Shown here piece by piece: positions 1-7,142 of a DNA stretch of 13,119 nucleotides. Under the pieces are notes generated by a model that ran no database searches, was not told where the DNA came from, and saw only the letters and a list, made by a program, of their open reading frames with translations. The position numbers and the translations under genes were made by a program. Within the stretch, counting starts at the first letter, position 1. The number at the start of each line of letters is the position of its first letter. Source of the stretch: PALSA-607 sp036510735 (lineage in GTDB: Bacteria; Actinomycetota; Actinomycetes; Acidothermales; Acidothermaceae); assembly GCA_036510735.1 (NCBI GenBank), contig DATCDK010000090.1, forward strand, positions 1-13,119. The letters run 5' to 3'.

Positions 1-230
1 GCGTGCCAACCGCGTGCCATCATCACCAGGCCGTCGACCGGGTTGCACAGGGGCTTCGGATTGTGGGACGAGCCGACGACGGGACGCCGGAAGCGCTCGA
101 GGCTGCAGACGGCCGACCGGTGTTCGGTGTCCAGTGGCATCCGGAGCAACTCGACGACCGCAGGCTCTTTGAAGCCTTCGTTGATCTCGCGGCAAACCGT
201 GCGGCCGCGTTGCCGTCGACATCGGTGTAG
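1..230 (+). CDS. gamma-glutamyl hydrolase / class I amidotransferase-like protein (PuuD type), 3' end only
   Basis: Only the last 75 codons are in the window. The reading frame starts at base 3 and continues off the left edge, so the GTG at base 3 is an internal valine and not a start. The visible part carries the C-terminal hallmark of class I glutamine amidotransferases and peptidase C26: a CHHHQAV segment, then FGVQWHPEQ, whose His (bases 138-140) and Glu (144-146) are the second and third members of the Cys-His-Glu triad. The nucleophile Cys must lie upstream. The family includes gamma-glutamyl-GABA hydrolase PuuD and related enzymes that cleave a gamma-glutamyl amide to free glutamate plus the amine-derived acid. 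Its place ahead of a permease, a glutamine-synthetase-like ligase, an aldehyde dehydrogenase and an SDR supports this role as the last step of the same pathway. The family call is firm from the motif; the substrate is inferred from context. Confidence 0.85.
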   Translation, partial: VPTACHHHQAVDRVAQGLRIVGRADDGTPEALEAADGRPVFGVQWHPEQLDDRRLFEAFVDLAANRAAALPSTSV

Positions 231-318
231 CAGCCGCATAGCCGCGCGCGCCGCCGACGTCCCCGCCGCTTGTCTGGCTGTCGTCTGTCCGTGCGAACGT
301 TTGCGTTTTTGGTACCCC

Positions 319-361
319 TTGCCGTTGAGGGTGAGCGGGTCTATGGTCCGCTACCAGACCA
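319..361 (+). promoter_or_regulatory. candidate promoter and GntR/FadR-like operator before the permease
   Basis: In the 165-bp gap between the hydrolase and the permease there is a TTGCCG box (319-324), a 17-bp spacer and a TATGGT box (342-347, fitting the actinobacterial TANNNT pattern). Overlapping the second box is the imperfect operator-like palindrome TGGT-N5-ACCA (344-356), and a wider pair TGGTC (344-348) / GACCA (357-361). FadR-family regulators bind TGGT/ACCA half-sites, usually with a shorter spacer, and such a regulator is encoded at the end of this cluster. The boxes are seen; their function is inferred. Confidence 0.35.
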
Positions 362-395
362 ATAAGCCACCCCTCTCAGCGAGGAAGGAAGCGGG

Positions 396-1997
396 ATGTC
401 CGAGTTCACGGAGTCTCGTCCCACCAGTACGCCCGGCGTTGCCGTCTTGAGTGCCGACGAGAAGAGGTTGCACGAGCTCGGCTACGCGCAGGAGCTGCAT
501 CGTGGCATGGGCTGGTTCTCCAACTTTGCCGTCTCGTTCACGATCATCTCGATCCTGTCCGGCGGCATCACCACCTACTACCTCGGCATGGTCGCCGGTG
601 GCCCACGAGTCATCGTGTGGGGCTGGCTCTTCGTGGGCGGCATGGTCATGCTGGTCGGCGCCGGGATGGCCGAGGTGTGCTCGAGCTTCCCGACCGCGGG
701 CGGCCTTTATTACTGGGCGGCGAAGCTCGCGCCACAGGGCAAGGCTCCGGTCTGGAGTTGGTTCACCGGGTGGTTCAACATGCTCGGCCAGGTTGCGGTC
801 ACCGCGTCGATCGACTTCGCCATGGCGACGTTCTGCGGGTTCTTCTTGAACCTCACGACCGGGTTCCAGGGAACCGCAAAGAGCCTGTTTGGGATCTACA
901 CGTTGGTACTCATCGCACACGGAATCCTGAACTCGCTGGGCCTCAACATCATCGCCATGCTGAACAACATCAGCGTGTGGTGGCACCTCACCGGCGTCGT
1001 CGTGATCGTGGGCGCCCTGTTCATCTTGCCCGACGCCCACAAGCACCAGGCCATATCGAGCGTCTTCACCAAGTACTACGACGGTCTCGGTTGGGGTTTC
1101 GGTGGGCACGCGATCTGGGTCGTTCTCGTCGGCCTCATGATGGCGCAGTACACGTTGACCGGGTACGACGCGTCCGCTCACATGACAGAAGAAACCCGTG
1201 ACGCCTCAACTAGTGGGCCGCGCGGCATCATGACGTCGATTTGGGTGTCGGTCGTCGCCGGTCTCGTCTTGATGATTGGGCTCACCTACGCCATTCCATA
1301 CGCTGTCGGCAGCGACAGCTACGTTGCGGCTGCCGGAGCAGGGATCAACGCACCCGGAGTCTTGTGGGTCGCCTCGATCGGTCGCCATGCCGCCGAGTTC
1401 CTTATTCTGATCTGCCTCGTCGCGCAGTTCTTCTGCGGCATGGCGTCGGTGACTGCGAACTCGCGCATGATCTACGCCTTCTCCCGCGACGGTGCAGTGC
1501 CCGGCTCGCGGCTATGGCACAAGGTGAACAAGCGCACCCGCACCCCAACGAACTCCATCTGGTTCGCCGTGGTGGGCGCGTTCATCCTCGGCCTGCCGTC
1601 GCTGTACCAGAACAAGGGTTACTCGGTTGCGTTCTTCGCGATCGTGTCCGTTGCGGTCGTCGGTCTCTACGTCTCGTACGTCATTCCGGTTTTGCTGCGC
1701 CGGATGCGTGGGTCTGACTTCGCCCCTGGTCCGTGGCAGCTGGGTAAGTGGAGCCCGATCATCGGGTGGACCGCTGTCGTGTGGGTCGTCATCATCTGCT
1801 TCCCGCTGATGCTGCCGCAGTTCCACCCGGCCGGGGTCAACAGCTGGAACTTCGCTCCAGTCGCGGTGATCGCGGTCATCGGATTTGCTGGCATCTACTG
1901 GCTGGTCTCTGCCCGCAAGTGGTTCACCGGACCGAAGGTGCAGGGAACTGCGGAGGAACTCGCGGCGATCGAGGCGGAACTTTCGTCGCTCGGCTAA
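396..1997 (+). CDS. APC-superfamily amino acid/amine permease (ACT family, GABA/choline permease-like)
   Basis: This 533-residue integral membrane protein should import an amino acid, GABA, choline-like amine or polyamine. After a roughly 40-residue cytoplasmic N-terminus the first membrane segment follows the family signature LGYAQELHRGMGWFSNFA (about residues 28-45), typical of the amino acid/choline transporter (ACT, TC 2.A.3.4) family that includes Uga4, Bat1 and Hnm1. The loop motif GYDASAHMTEET (256-267), also diagnostic of that family, lies in the middle, and about twelve hydrophobic stretches are spread to the end. The length is normal. The ATG at 396 is preceded by GAGGAAGGAA (381-390) at good spacing. 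It stands alone after a 165-bp promoter-like gap and is followed after 83 bp by the gamma-glutamyl ligase, so it probably supplies that enzyme's substrate. The family is sure; the transported compound is not. Confidence 0.9.
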   Translation: MSEFTESRPTSTPGVAVLSADEKRLHELGYAQELHRGMGWFSNFAVSFTIISILSGGITTYYLGMVAGGPRVIVWGWLFVGGMVMLVGAGMAEVCSSFPTAGGLYYWAAKLAPQGKAPVWSWFTGWFNMLGQVAVTASIDFAMATFCGFFLNLTTGFQGTAKSLFGIYTLVLIAHGILNSLGLNIIAMLNNISVWWHLTGVVVIVGALFILPDAHKHQAISSVFTKYYDGLGWGFGGHAIWVVLVGLMMAQYTLTGYDASAHMTEETRDASTSGPRGIMTSIWVSVVAGLVLMIGLTYAIPYAVGSDSYVAAAGAGINAPGVLWVASIGRHAAEFLILICLVAQFFCGMASVTANSRMIYAFSRDGAVPGSRLWHKVNKRTRTPTNSIWFAVVGAFILGLPSLYQNKGYSVAFFAIVSVAVVGLYVSYVIPVLLRRMRGSDFAPGPWQLGKWSPIIGWTAVVWVVIICFPLMLPQFHPAGVNSWNFAPVAVIAVIGFAGIYWLVSARKWFTGPKVQGTAEELAAIEAELSSLG

Positions 1998-2015
1998 GGG
2001 TGTCTGCCCGCCCGG

Positions 2016-2041
2016 TTAGACGGCCTGACTGCTTAGACGGC
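2016..2041 (+). repeat. direct repeat TTAGACGGC x2 in the permease-ligase gap
   Basis: The nonamer TTAGACGGC occurs at 2016-2024 and again at 2033-2041, 17 bp apart start to start, in the 83-bp gap upstream of the ligase gene. The spacing is near two helical turns, which could suit a protein binding side by side, but no known operator is recognised. It could be chance in GC-rich DNA. Confidence 0.4.
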
Positions 2042-2080
2042 AGGGTCGGGTATGAGGCGTCGACAGTCAGGAGGTTCGCG

Positions 2081-3478
2081 GTGTCTGAACATTCCCCGCG
2101 CCAAGGTTTGATCAGCGTCGAGCAACTGCGCATCGAGGTCGACGCCGGCACGATCGACACAGTCTTGATCGTGCTGCCCGACATGCAGGGCCGTCTGCAG
2201 GGCAAACGCCTGACCGGGCGCTTCTTCCTTGACGAGGTCGTCGAGCACGACACCGAGGGATGCAATTACCTGCTCGCAGTGGACGTCGAGATGAACACGG
2301 TCGACGGATATGCGATGTCGTCGTGGGAGTCAGGCTACGGCGACTTCGTGATGCGACCCGACCTCTCGACGCTGCGACGGGTGCCGTGGCACGAAGGCAC
2401 CGTTCTGCTGCTGTGCGACCTCCTTGATGTCGAGGGTGTGCCGGTCGTGGCTTCGCCTCGTGGCATCTTGCGGGCGCAGCTCGATCGGCTACAAGAACGT
2501 GGCTGGCGGGCGATGGTCGGCACCGAACTCGAGTTCATCGTGTTTCGCGACAGCTTCGAGGACGCGTTCTCCCGGAAGTACCAAGACCTCGTTCCGGCCA
2601 ACCAGTACAACGTCGACTACTCGATTCTGGGTACCAGCCGGGTCGAGCCATTGCTGCGGCGCATTCGCAACGGCATGGAGGGCGCCGGGATGCGGGTCGA
2701 GTCGGCCAAGGGCGAGTGCAACCTCGGACAACACGAGATCGCGTTCCTGTACGACGAGGCTCTGGTCACCTGCGATAACCACAGCATCTACAAGACGGGT
2801 GCGAAGGAGATCGCGGCGCAGGAGGACATGAGCCTGACCTTCATGGCCAAGTACAACGAGCGCGAAGGCAACTCCTGCCACATTCACCTGTCATTGCGTG
2901 AGATGGACGGCGGGGCGGTGTTCGCTGGCGACGGGCACGAAGACCAGCAGAGCGATCGACACAATTTTTCTTCGGTGTTCGAGCACTTTCTGGCCGGCCA
3001 GCTGTATGCGATGCGCGAGCTGACGCTGTTCTACGCACCGAACATCAACAGTTACAAGCGCTACGTCGATGGCAGCTTCGCGCCGACCGCGATCGCCTGG
3101 GGTCGTGACAACCGGACCTGCGCGCTACGCATCGTCGGCCACTCCCCGTCGTCCCTTCGCTTGGAAAACCGAGTGCCGGGTGCCGATACCAATCCCTACC
3201 TGTCGGTCGCCGCGATGATCGCCGCAGGCCTGTACGGCATCGAGCACGAACTCGAGTTGCCGCCCGCGTTCACCGGTAACGCGTACGTCGCCGACCTCCC
3301 TCGATTGCCGTCGACACTTCGCGGCGCCCTTGAGCTGTGGGAGAAGAGCGAACTGGCGCTGTCGGCGTTCGGTTCCGAGGTGGTTGCGCACTACGCGAAC
3401 AACGCGCGCGTCGAGCTCGCGGCGTTCGAGCGGTCGGTGACCGACTGGGAGCGCGTCAGGGGATTCGAGCGACTGTGA
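2081..3478 (+). CDS. glnA4: GlnA4-like gamma-glutamyl-amine ligase (glutamine synthetase family)
   Basis: This 465-residue protein is a member of the glutamine synthetase fold family that probably joins glutamate to an amine other than ammonia, using ATP. GTG 2081 is chosen as start because AGGAGG (2069-2074) sits 6 bp upstream; the open frame extends to 1748 but only through the permease gene. The metal and glutamate ligands are present: TELEF (148-152), KGECNLGQHE (210-219), SCHIH (265-269), NSYKR (323-327), DNRT (343-346) and RLENR (360-364). The canonical flap GYEAP reads GSFAP (331-335), so the Glu that deprotonates ammonia is lost, and the usual N-terminal DGSS latch loop reads QGKRL. 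Both changes are known in gamma-glutamyl-polyamine/ethanolamide synthetases. Neighbours match the M. tuberculosis glnA4 cluster. It overlaps the next gene by 4 bp. The substrate is uncertain: ethanolamine or another amino alcohol, or a polyamine. Confidence 0.88.
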   Translation: MSEHSPRQGLISVEQLRIEVDAGTIDTVLIVLPDMQGRLQGKRLTGRFFLDEVVEHDTEGCNYLLAVDVEMNTVDGYAMSSWESGYGDFVMRPDLSTLRRVPWHEGTVLLLCDLLDVEGVPVVASPRGILRAQLDRLQERGWRAMVGTELEFIVFRDSFEDAFSRKYQDLVPANQYNVDYSILGTSRVEPLLRRIRNGMEGAGMRVESAKGECNLGQHEIAFLYDEALVTCDNHSIYKTGAKEIAAQEDMSLTFMAKYNEREGNSCHIHLSLREMDGGAVFAGDGHEDQQSDRHNFSSVFEHFLAGQLYAMRELTLFYAPNINSYKRYVDGSFAPTAIAWGRDNRTCALRIVGHSPSSLRLENRVPGADTNPYLSVAAMIAAGLYGIEHELELPPAFTGNAYVADLPRLPSTLRGALELWEKSELALSAFGSEVVAHYANNARVELAAFERSVTDWERVRGFERL

Positions 3479-4866
3479 CGAGTGCTGCGTCGGAGCTTGC
3501 AATCGAACACGACGTCATCAACCCTGCGACGGCACAGCTGGTCACGACGGTTCAACTGGTGGGCCTGCACGAGACGGACGCCGCAATCGACCTTGCGGCT
3601 GATGCCTTCGAGTCGTGGCGCGAGGTGGCGCCGGCCGATCGTGGGCGGTTGCTTCGCCGGTTCGCCGACGCTGTTGACGGCGCTCTCGAAGAGTTGGCGC
3701 AGCTCGAGGTAGCGAACTCAGGACACACCATCGGCAATGCTCGCTGGGAGGCCGGCAACGTCCGAGATGTGCTGACCTACTACTCCGCCGCGCCCGAGCG
3801 GATGTTCGGGCGGCAGATACCGGTAGCGGGCGGCATCGACGTCACGTTTCGCGAGCCGCTCGGTGTTGTCGGCGTCATCGTGCCGTGGAACTTCCCGATG
3901 CCCATCGCCGGCTGGGGTTTCGCACCCGCACTGGCAGCGGGCAACACGGTCGTCTTGAAGCCTGCTGAACTCACACCGTTGACAGCGATTCGGCTCGGTG
4001 AGCTCGCGCTGGAGGCCGGGATCCCCGAGGGTGTCTTCACCGTGTTGCCGGGCCGTGGGTCCGTTGTCGGGCAACGGTTTGTCACCCATCGCGCGGTGCG
4101 CAAGATCTGCTTCACCGGCTCGACCGAGGTGGGCAAGGCGATCATGGCCGGCTGCGCAGAGCAGGTGAAACGCGTGACGCTAGAGCTAGGCGGCAAGAGC
4201 GCGAACATCGTGTTTGACGACGCCGACCTTGCGGAAGCGGCCGCGACTGCACCGTATGCGGTGTTTGACAATGCAGGTCAGGACTGTTGTGCGCGGTCGC
4301 GAATCTTGGTGCAGCGCAGCGTCTTCGATCGCTTTCTGGAGCTGTTCGAACCAGCGGTTGCGGGTGTGCAGGTGCGCGACCCACGCGACGAGGCGAGTGA
4401 GATGGGACCTCTCATCAGTGCTGAGCAACGCGCGATGGTGGCCGCTTACGTCGACGACGCCGAGGTCGCGTTTCGTGGCTCGGTGCCCGATGGCCCAGGA
4501 TTCTGGTTCCCGCCGACCGTCGTTCTCCCGAAGGACCATACGGCGCCGGTGTTTCGCGACGAGGTGTTCGGCCCCGTGGTCGCAGTGGTTCCGTTCGACG
4601 ACGAAGCAGAGGCGATCCGGATCGCCAACGACACCGACTACGGGTTGTCGGGGTCGATCTGGTCGCAGAACATCGGTCGCGCGCTGCGCGTTGCTCGCGG
4701 CGTCGACTCGGGAAACCTGTCGGTCAACTCGCATTCCTCGGTGCGCTACAGCACTCCGTTCGGCGGTTTCAAGCAGTCAGGCCTCGGTCGCGAACTCGGC
4801 CCGGACGCCCTCGATTCCTTCACCGATCTCAAGAACGTGTTCATCTCGACGAAGGAGCCGAAGTGA
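3475..4866 (+). CDS. NAD(P)-dependent aldehyde dehydrogenase (AldC/PuuC-like)
   Basis: This 463-residue aldehyde dehydrogenase oxidises an aldehyde to the acid; in this cluster the substrate is probably a gamma-glutamylated amino aldehyde. Visible family motifs are PWNFP (137-141, with the oxyanion-hole Asn139), VLKPAE (160-165, Lys162 binding the cofactor ribose/phosphate region), FTGSTEVG (213-220), LELGGKS with the general base Glu237, GQDCC with the nucleophile Cys271 and a second Cys next to it, and EVFGPV (363-368). The length is close to the shorter actinobacterial AldC type. GTG 3475 overlaps the ligase stop as GTGA, with AGGGGA at 3458-3463, so translation is probably coupled. An upstream extension in the same frame to 3337 lies wholly inside the ligase gene and is rejected. 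The family is certain; the physiological substrate is inferred from context. Confidence 0.93.
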   Translation: MTSAASELAIEHDVINPATAQLVTTVQLVGLHETDAAIDLAADAFESWREVAPADRGRLLRRFADAVDGALEELAQLEVANSGHTIGNARWEAGNVRDVLTYYSAAPERMFGRQIPVAGGIDVTFREPLGVVGVIVPWNFPMPIAGWGFAPALAAGNTVVLKPAELTPLTAIRLGELALEAGIPEGVFTVLPGRGSVVGQRFVTHRAVRKICFTGSTEVGKAIMAGCAEQVKRVTLELGGKSANIVFDDADLAEAAATAPYAVFDNAGQDCCARSRILVQRSVFDRFLELFEPAVAGVQVRDPRDEASEMGPLISAEQRAMVAAYVDDAEVAFRGSVPDGPGFWFPPTVVLPKDHTAPVFRDEVFGPVVAVVPFDDEAEAIRIANDTDYGLSGSIWSQNIGRALRVARGVDSGNLSVNSHSSVRYSTPFGGFKQSGLGRELGPDALDSFTDLKNVFISTKEPK

Positions 4867-5630
4867 CGGGTCGCTTGCAGGACAAGGTCGCCGTGATCAC
4901 CGGTGCCGGTAGTGGCATTGGGCTTGCGTCGGCACGTCGCTTCGCCTCCGAAGGCGCGAAGGTGGTCTGCGTCGACATCGACGATCTAGCCGGCAAAGCG
5001 GCGGCGGACGACGTCGGTGGCATCTTCGTGCATGCCGATGTGACGGCCGACGCCGACGTGCAGGCGATGTACGCGACGGCGGTCGACACGTTCGGCGGCC
5101 TGGACATTGCGTTCAACAATGCCGGCATCTCGCCACCCGACGACGACTCGATTCTCACAACCGAGATCGATGCCTGGCGGCGGGTGCAGGAAGTAAACCT
5201 GACCAGCGTCTATCTGTGCTGCAAGTACGCGATTCCGCACATGCAGGCGCGCGGCGGCGGGTCGATCATCAACACGGCGTCCTTCGTTGCCGTGATGGGA
5301 TCGGCGACATCTCAGATCAGCTACACGGCGTCCAAGGGGGGCGTCCTGGCCATGAGCCGCGAACTCGGCGTGCAGTTCGCGCGTGAAGGGATCCGGGTTA
5401 ACGCTCTCTGCCCGGGGCCGGTCAATACCCCGCTGCTGCAGGAACTGTTCGCCAAGGATCCCGAGCGGGCAGCGCGGAGGCTGGTGCACATCCCGGTCGG
5501 TCGCTTCGCCGAGCCCGAGGAGATCGCGGCCGCGGTTGCCTTCCTCGCCAGCGACGACTCGTCCTTCATCACCGCGTCGTCGTTCCTCGTCGACGGTGGC
5601 ATCAGCGGCGCCTACGTAACGCCGCTCTAG
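4863..5630 (+). CDS. classical short-chain dehydrogenase/reductase (SDR), NAD-preferring
   Basis: This 255-residue classical SDR has the TGAGSGIG cofactor loop (13-20), an acidic Asp38 at the end of the second strand that favours NAD over NADP, NNAG (85-88), and the catalytic tetrad Asn112, Ser140, Tyr154, Lys158 in the usual YxxxK arrangement. Automatic pipelines would probably call it 3-oxoacyl-ACP reductase, but there is no fatty-acid context. It lies after a gamma-glutamyl ligase and an aldehyde dehydrogenase, so a better guess is that it oxidises the hydroxyl of a gamma-glutamylated amino alcohol to the aldehyde for the ALDH. GTG 4863 overlaps the ALDH stop as GTGA and is preceded by GAAGGAG (4851-4857), 5 bp away. 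The equivalent M. tuberculosis neighbour is, from memory, Rv2857c. The fold and cofactor are firm; the substrate is speculative. Confidence 0.92.
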   Translation: MTGRLQDKVAVITGAGSGIGLASARRFASEGAKVVCVDIDDLAGKAAADDVGGIFVHADVTADADVQAMYATAVDTFGGLDIAFNNAGISPPDDDSILTTEIDAWRRVQEVNLTSVYLCCKYAIPHMQARGGGSIINTASFVAVMGSATSQISYTASKGGVLAMSRELGVQFAREGIRVNALCPGPVNTPLLQELFAKDPERAARRLVHIPVGRFAEPEEIAAAVAFLASDDSSFITASSFLVDGGISGAYVTPL

Positions 5631-5639
5631 GATGCGAAG

Positions 5640-6479
5640 GTGAGCCTGTCGCGTAGGGCCGCAGCATCAGCGGCTCTCGACGTCTCGCCACTTGAGATCG
5701 ACGCGCGGGCCGTCGACGTTCCGCGCTCCGATGTGCCGGGACCCGACGCAGGCTCGTCGACCGAGCTGTCCTTGTTTGCTCCGGTTCTGCGGCCGATCCG
5801 CAGCGGCAATGCCTTCGAAGAAACCGTCGAGCGGCTGCTGCACACCATCAAGCTCGGCGTGGTGCGACCAGGCGAGCGGCTGCCTGCGGAACGCGATCTG
5901 GCGAACCGGCTGCGGGTGAGCCGCGAGACTCTGCGCGAGGCGATCGGGTCACTCCGTGAGGCCGGGTACCTCGAATCTCGACGCGGGCGCAGCGGGGGCA
6001 CGTTCGTGGTCACGGACTCCGTACCGGGCGCTCGAAGTCGGCGTCTCAAGCCGTCAGCTGCCGCTCGCAACGACCTGGAAGATGCGCTGGCTTTTCGGCT
6101 CGCCGTCGAGTCGGGTGCCGCCCAAAGTGCGGCACGGCGAAGCCTTCGCGCGGGGGAGCGGGCTCGACTCCTGCGCCTGCAGAACGCGTGCTTCGAGGCT
6201 CCGCTTGCCGGTTACCGGCCGGTCGACTCGCGGCTGCATTTGGCAATCGCCGAGCTGTCGGGGTCGCCGTCGTTGGCATCCGCGGTTGCTGACGCGCGAG
6301 TGCGCGTGAACGATCTTCTCGACGCGATTCCGCTGCTGCCGCGCAACATCGTCCACTCGAACCAACAGCACGCAACGATCGTGCAGGCCGTACTTGCAGG
6401 CGATCCGAAGGCCGCGCGCGACGCGATGGCCGAGCATCTCGACGGCACCGCCGCGCTCCTTCGCGCCTTCCTCGCTTAA
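5640..6479 (+). CDS. GntR-family transcriptional regulator, FadR/FCD subfamily
   Basis: This 279-residue regulator has a winged helix-turn-helix at about 56-125 (the PGERLPAERDLANRL region and SRETLREAIGSLREAGYL) and a C-terminal all-helical FCD domain from about 146 to the end. Potential metal/ligand residues of the FCD pocket are Asp196, His200, His244 and His266, matching the usual D-H-H-H set. The first 55 residues are an unusual low-complexity extension; most FCD regulators begin close to the helix-turn-helix. GTG 5640 has AGGA at 5629-5632 with a 7-bp spacer, 9 bp after the SDR stop; an in-frame GTG at 5733 is an alternative start that would shorten the extension. It most likely represses or senses the substrate of this cluster, with a candidate site before the permease. 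The family is clear; target and ligand are inferred. Confidence 0.9.
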   Translation: MSLSRRAAASAALDVSPLEIDARAVDVPRSDVPGPDAGSSTELSLFAPVLRPIRSGNAFEETVERLLHTIKLGVVRPGERLPAERDLANRLRVSRETLREAIGSLREAGYLESRRGRSGGTFVVTDSVPGARSRRLKPSAAARNDLEDALAFRLAVESGAAQSAARRSLRAGERARLLRLQNACFEAPLAGYRPVDSRLHLAIAELSGSPSLASAVADARVRVNDLLDAIPLLPRNIVHSNQQHATIVQAVLAGDPKAARDAMAEHLDGTAALLRAFLA

Positions 6480-6500
6480 CTGGTCGCTGGCTTGGGCGGA

Positions 6501-6511
6501 TCGATGATCGA
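6501..6511. promoter_or_regulatory. small palindrome before the PfpI-like gene
   Basis: TCGATGATCGA is a perfect 5-bp-arm inverted repeat around one central base, in the 40-bp gap between the regulator and the PfpI-like gene. It could be an operator, but it is short enough to occur by chance. No ribosome site is obvious just before the following ATG. Confidence 0.2.
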
Positions 6512-6519
6512 ATGGGTCC

Positions 6520-7122
6520 ATGACGAGCGCTGAACCTCAGCACATTGGGATCCTGCTGTTCGACGAGGTCGAGGAGCTCGACGCGATCGGCCCCTGGGAG
6601 GTGCTCTCGTGGTGGACGCAGAAGCATCCAGAAGATGGGTATGACGTCTTCTGCCTATCCAAGGACGGCGGATTGGTGCGGTGCGCGAAGGGTCTGGTCG
6701 TCCAGGCCAACTACTCCTACGCCACGACGCCACCCTTGGAGGTGCTCATCTACCCAGGAGGCATGGGAACTCGCGCTCACTTGCAGGACGCGGCCCAGTT
6801 GGATTGGGTGCGCACGCAGCGCGAGAACACCGCGCTACTAACAAGTGTCTGCACCGGTTCGCTCGTGTACGCCGCCGCCGGTCTGCTGACAGGTCGTCCC
6901 GCGACCACCCACTGGGGTTCGTTGGACCTCCTTGCTCAGATCGATCCCACGATCGAAGTTCGCACCGAGGAACGCTTTATCGACGACGGCAATGTGATCA
7001 CTGCGGCGGGCGTGTCTGCGGGCATCGACATGGCGCTTCACCTGGTTGCCCGGCTAGCCGGTGCGGATCGCGCGCGCGAGGTGCGCCGCGGGATCCAGTA
7101 CGACCCGTTGCCGCCGGTCTGA
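6520..7122 (+). CDS. DJ-1/PfpI family protein, isonitrile-hydratase-like
   Basis: This 200-residue protein is a single DJ-1/PfpI (glutamine amidotransferase-like) domain of normal length. It shows the N-terminal strand ILLFDEVEELDAIGP (10-24), the segment VLIYPGGMGTR (75-85), and the nucleophile elbow TSVCTGS with Cys111, followed by the GLLTGRPATTHW stretch (121-132) with His131. This layout is that of isonitrile hydratases (InhA of Pseudomonas, which turns isonitriles into N-formamides) and of related uncharacterised PfpI proteins. It lacks the AraC DNA-binding domain often fused to this fold. ATG 6520 is used because the upstream ATG at 6504 hits a stop within 10 codons; the ribosome site is weak. 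It is 40 bp after the GntR gene on the same strand and might be co-transcribed, but a link to the amine pathway is unproven. The fold is sure; the reaction is not. Confidence 0.82.
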   Translation: MTSAEPQHIGILLFDEVEELDAIGPWEVLSWWTQKHPEDGYDVFCLSKDGGLVRCAKGLVVQANYSYATTPPLEVLIYPGGMGTRAHLQDAAQLDWVRTQRENTALLTSVCTGSLVYAAAGLLTGRPATTHWGSLDLLAQIDPTIEVRTEERFIDDGNVITAAGVSAGIDMALHLVARLAGADRAREVRRGIQYDPLPPV

Positions 7123-7142
7123 ACACGACGCCGACCGTTCGA

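Noticed and set aside
231..318. Terminator after the hydrolase gene
   Set aside because: Only short GC-rich self-complementary stretches such as GCGCGCGC are present, without a stable stem followed by a T run.
351..1181. 276-codon minus-strand open frame opposite the permease
   Set aside because: Charged, Asp/Glu/Arg/His-rich composition with no motif; the plus strand encodes a clear membrane transporter with a good ribosome site.
1748..2080. N-terminal extension of the ligase back to an ATG at 1748
   Set aside because: This part overlaps the permease in another frame and has no family similarity; GTG 2081 has an ideal AGGAGG 6 bp upstream and gives the expected length.
3337..3474. N-terminal extension of the aldehyde dehydrogenase into the ligase gene
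   Set aside because: The extension is Arg-rich antiframe sequence; the GTGA overlap at 3475 gives a normal ALDH start.
6681..7142. Long open frame leading into the pdxH remnant
   Set aside because: The upstream part lies inside the PfpI gene and reads as Arg/His-rich noise; only the codons after about 7143 resemble a real protein.
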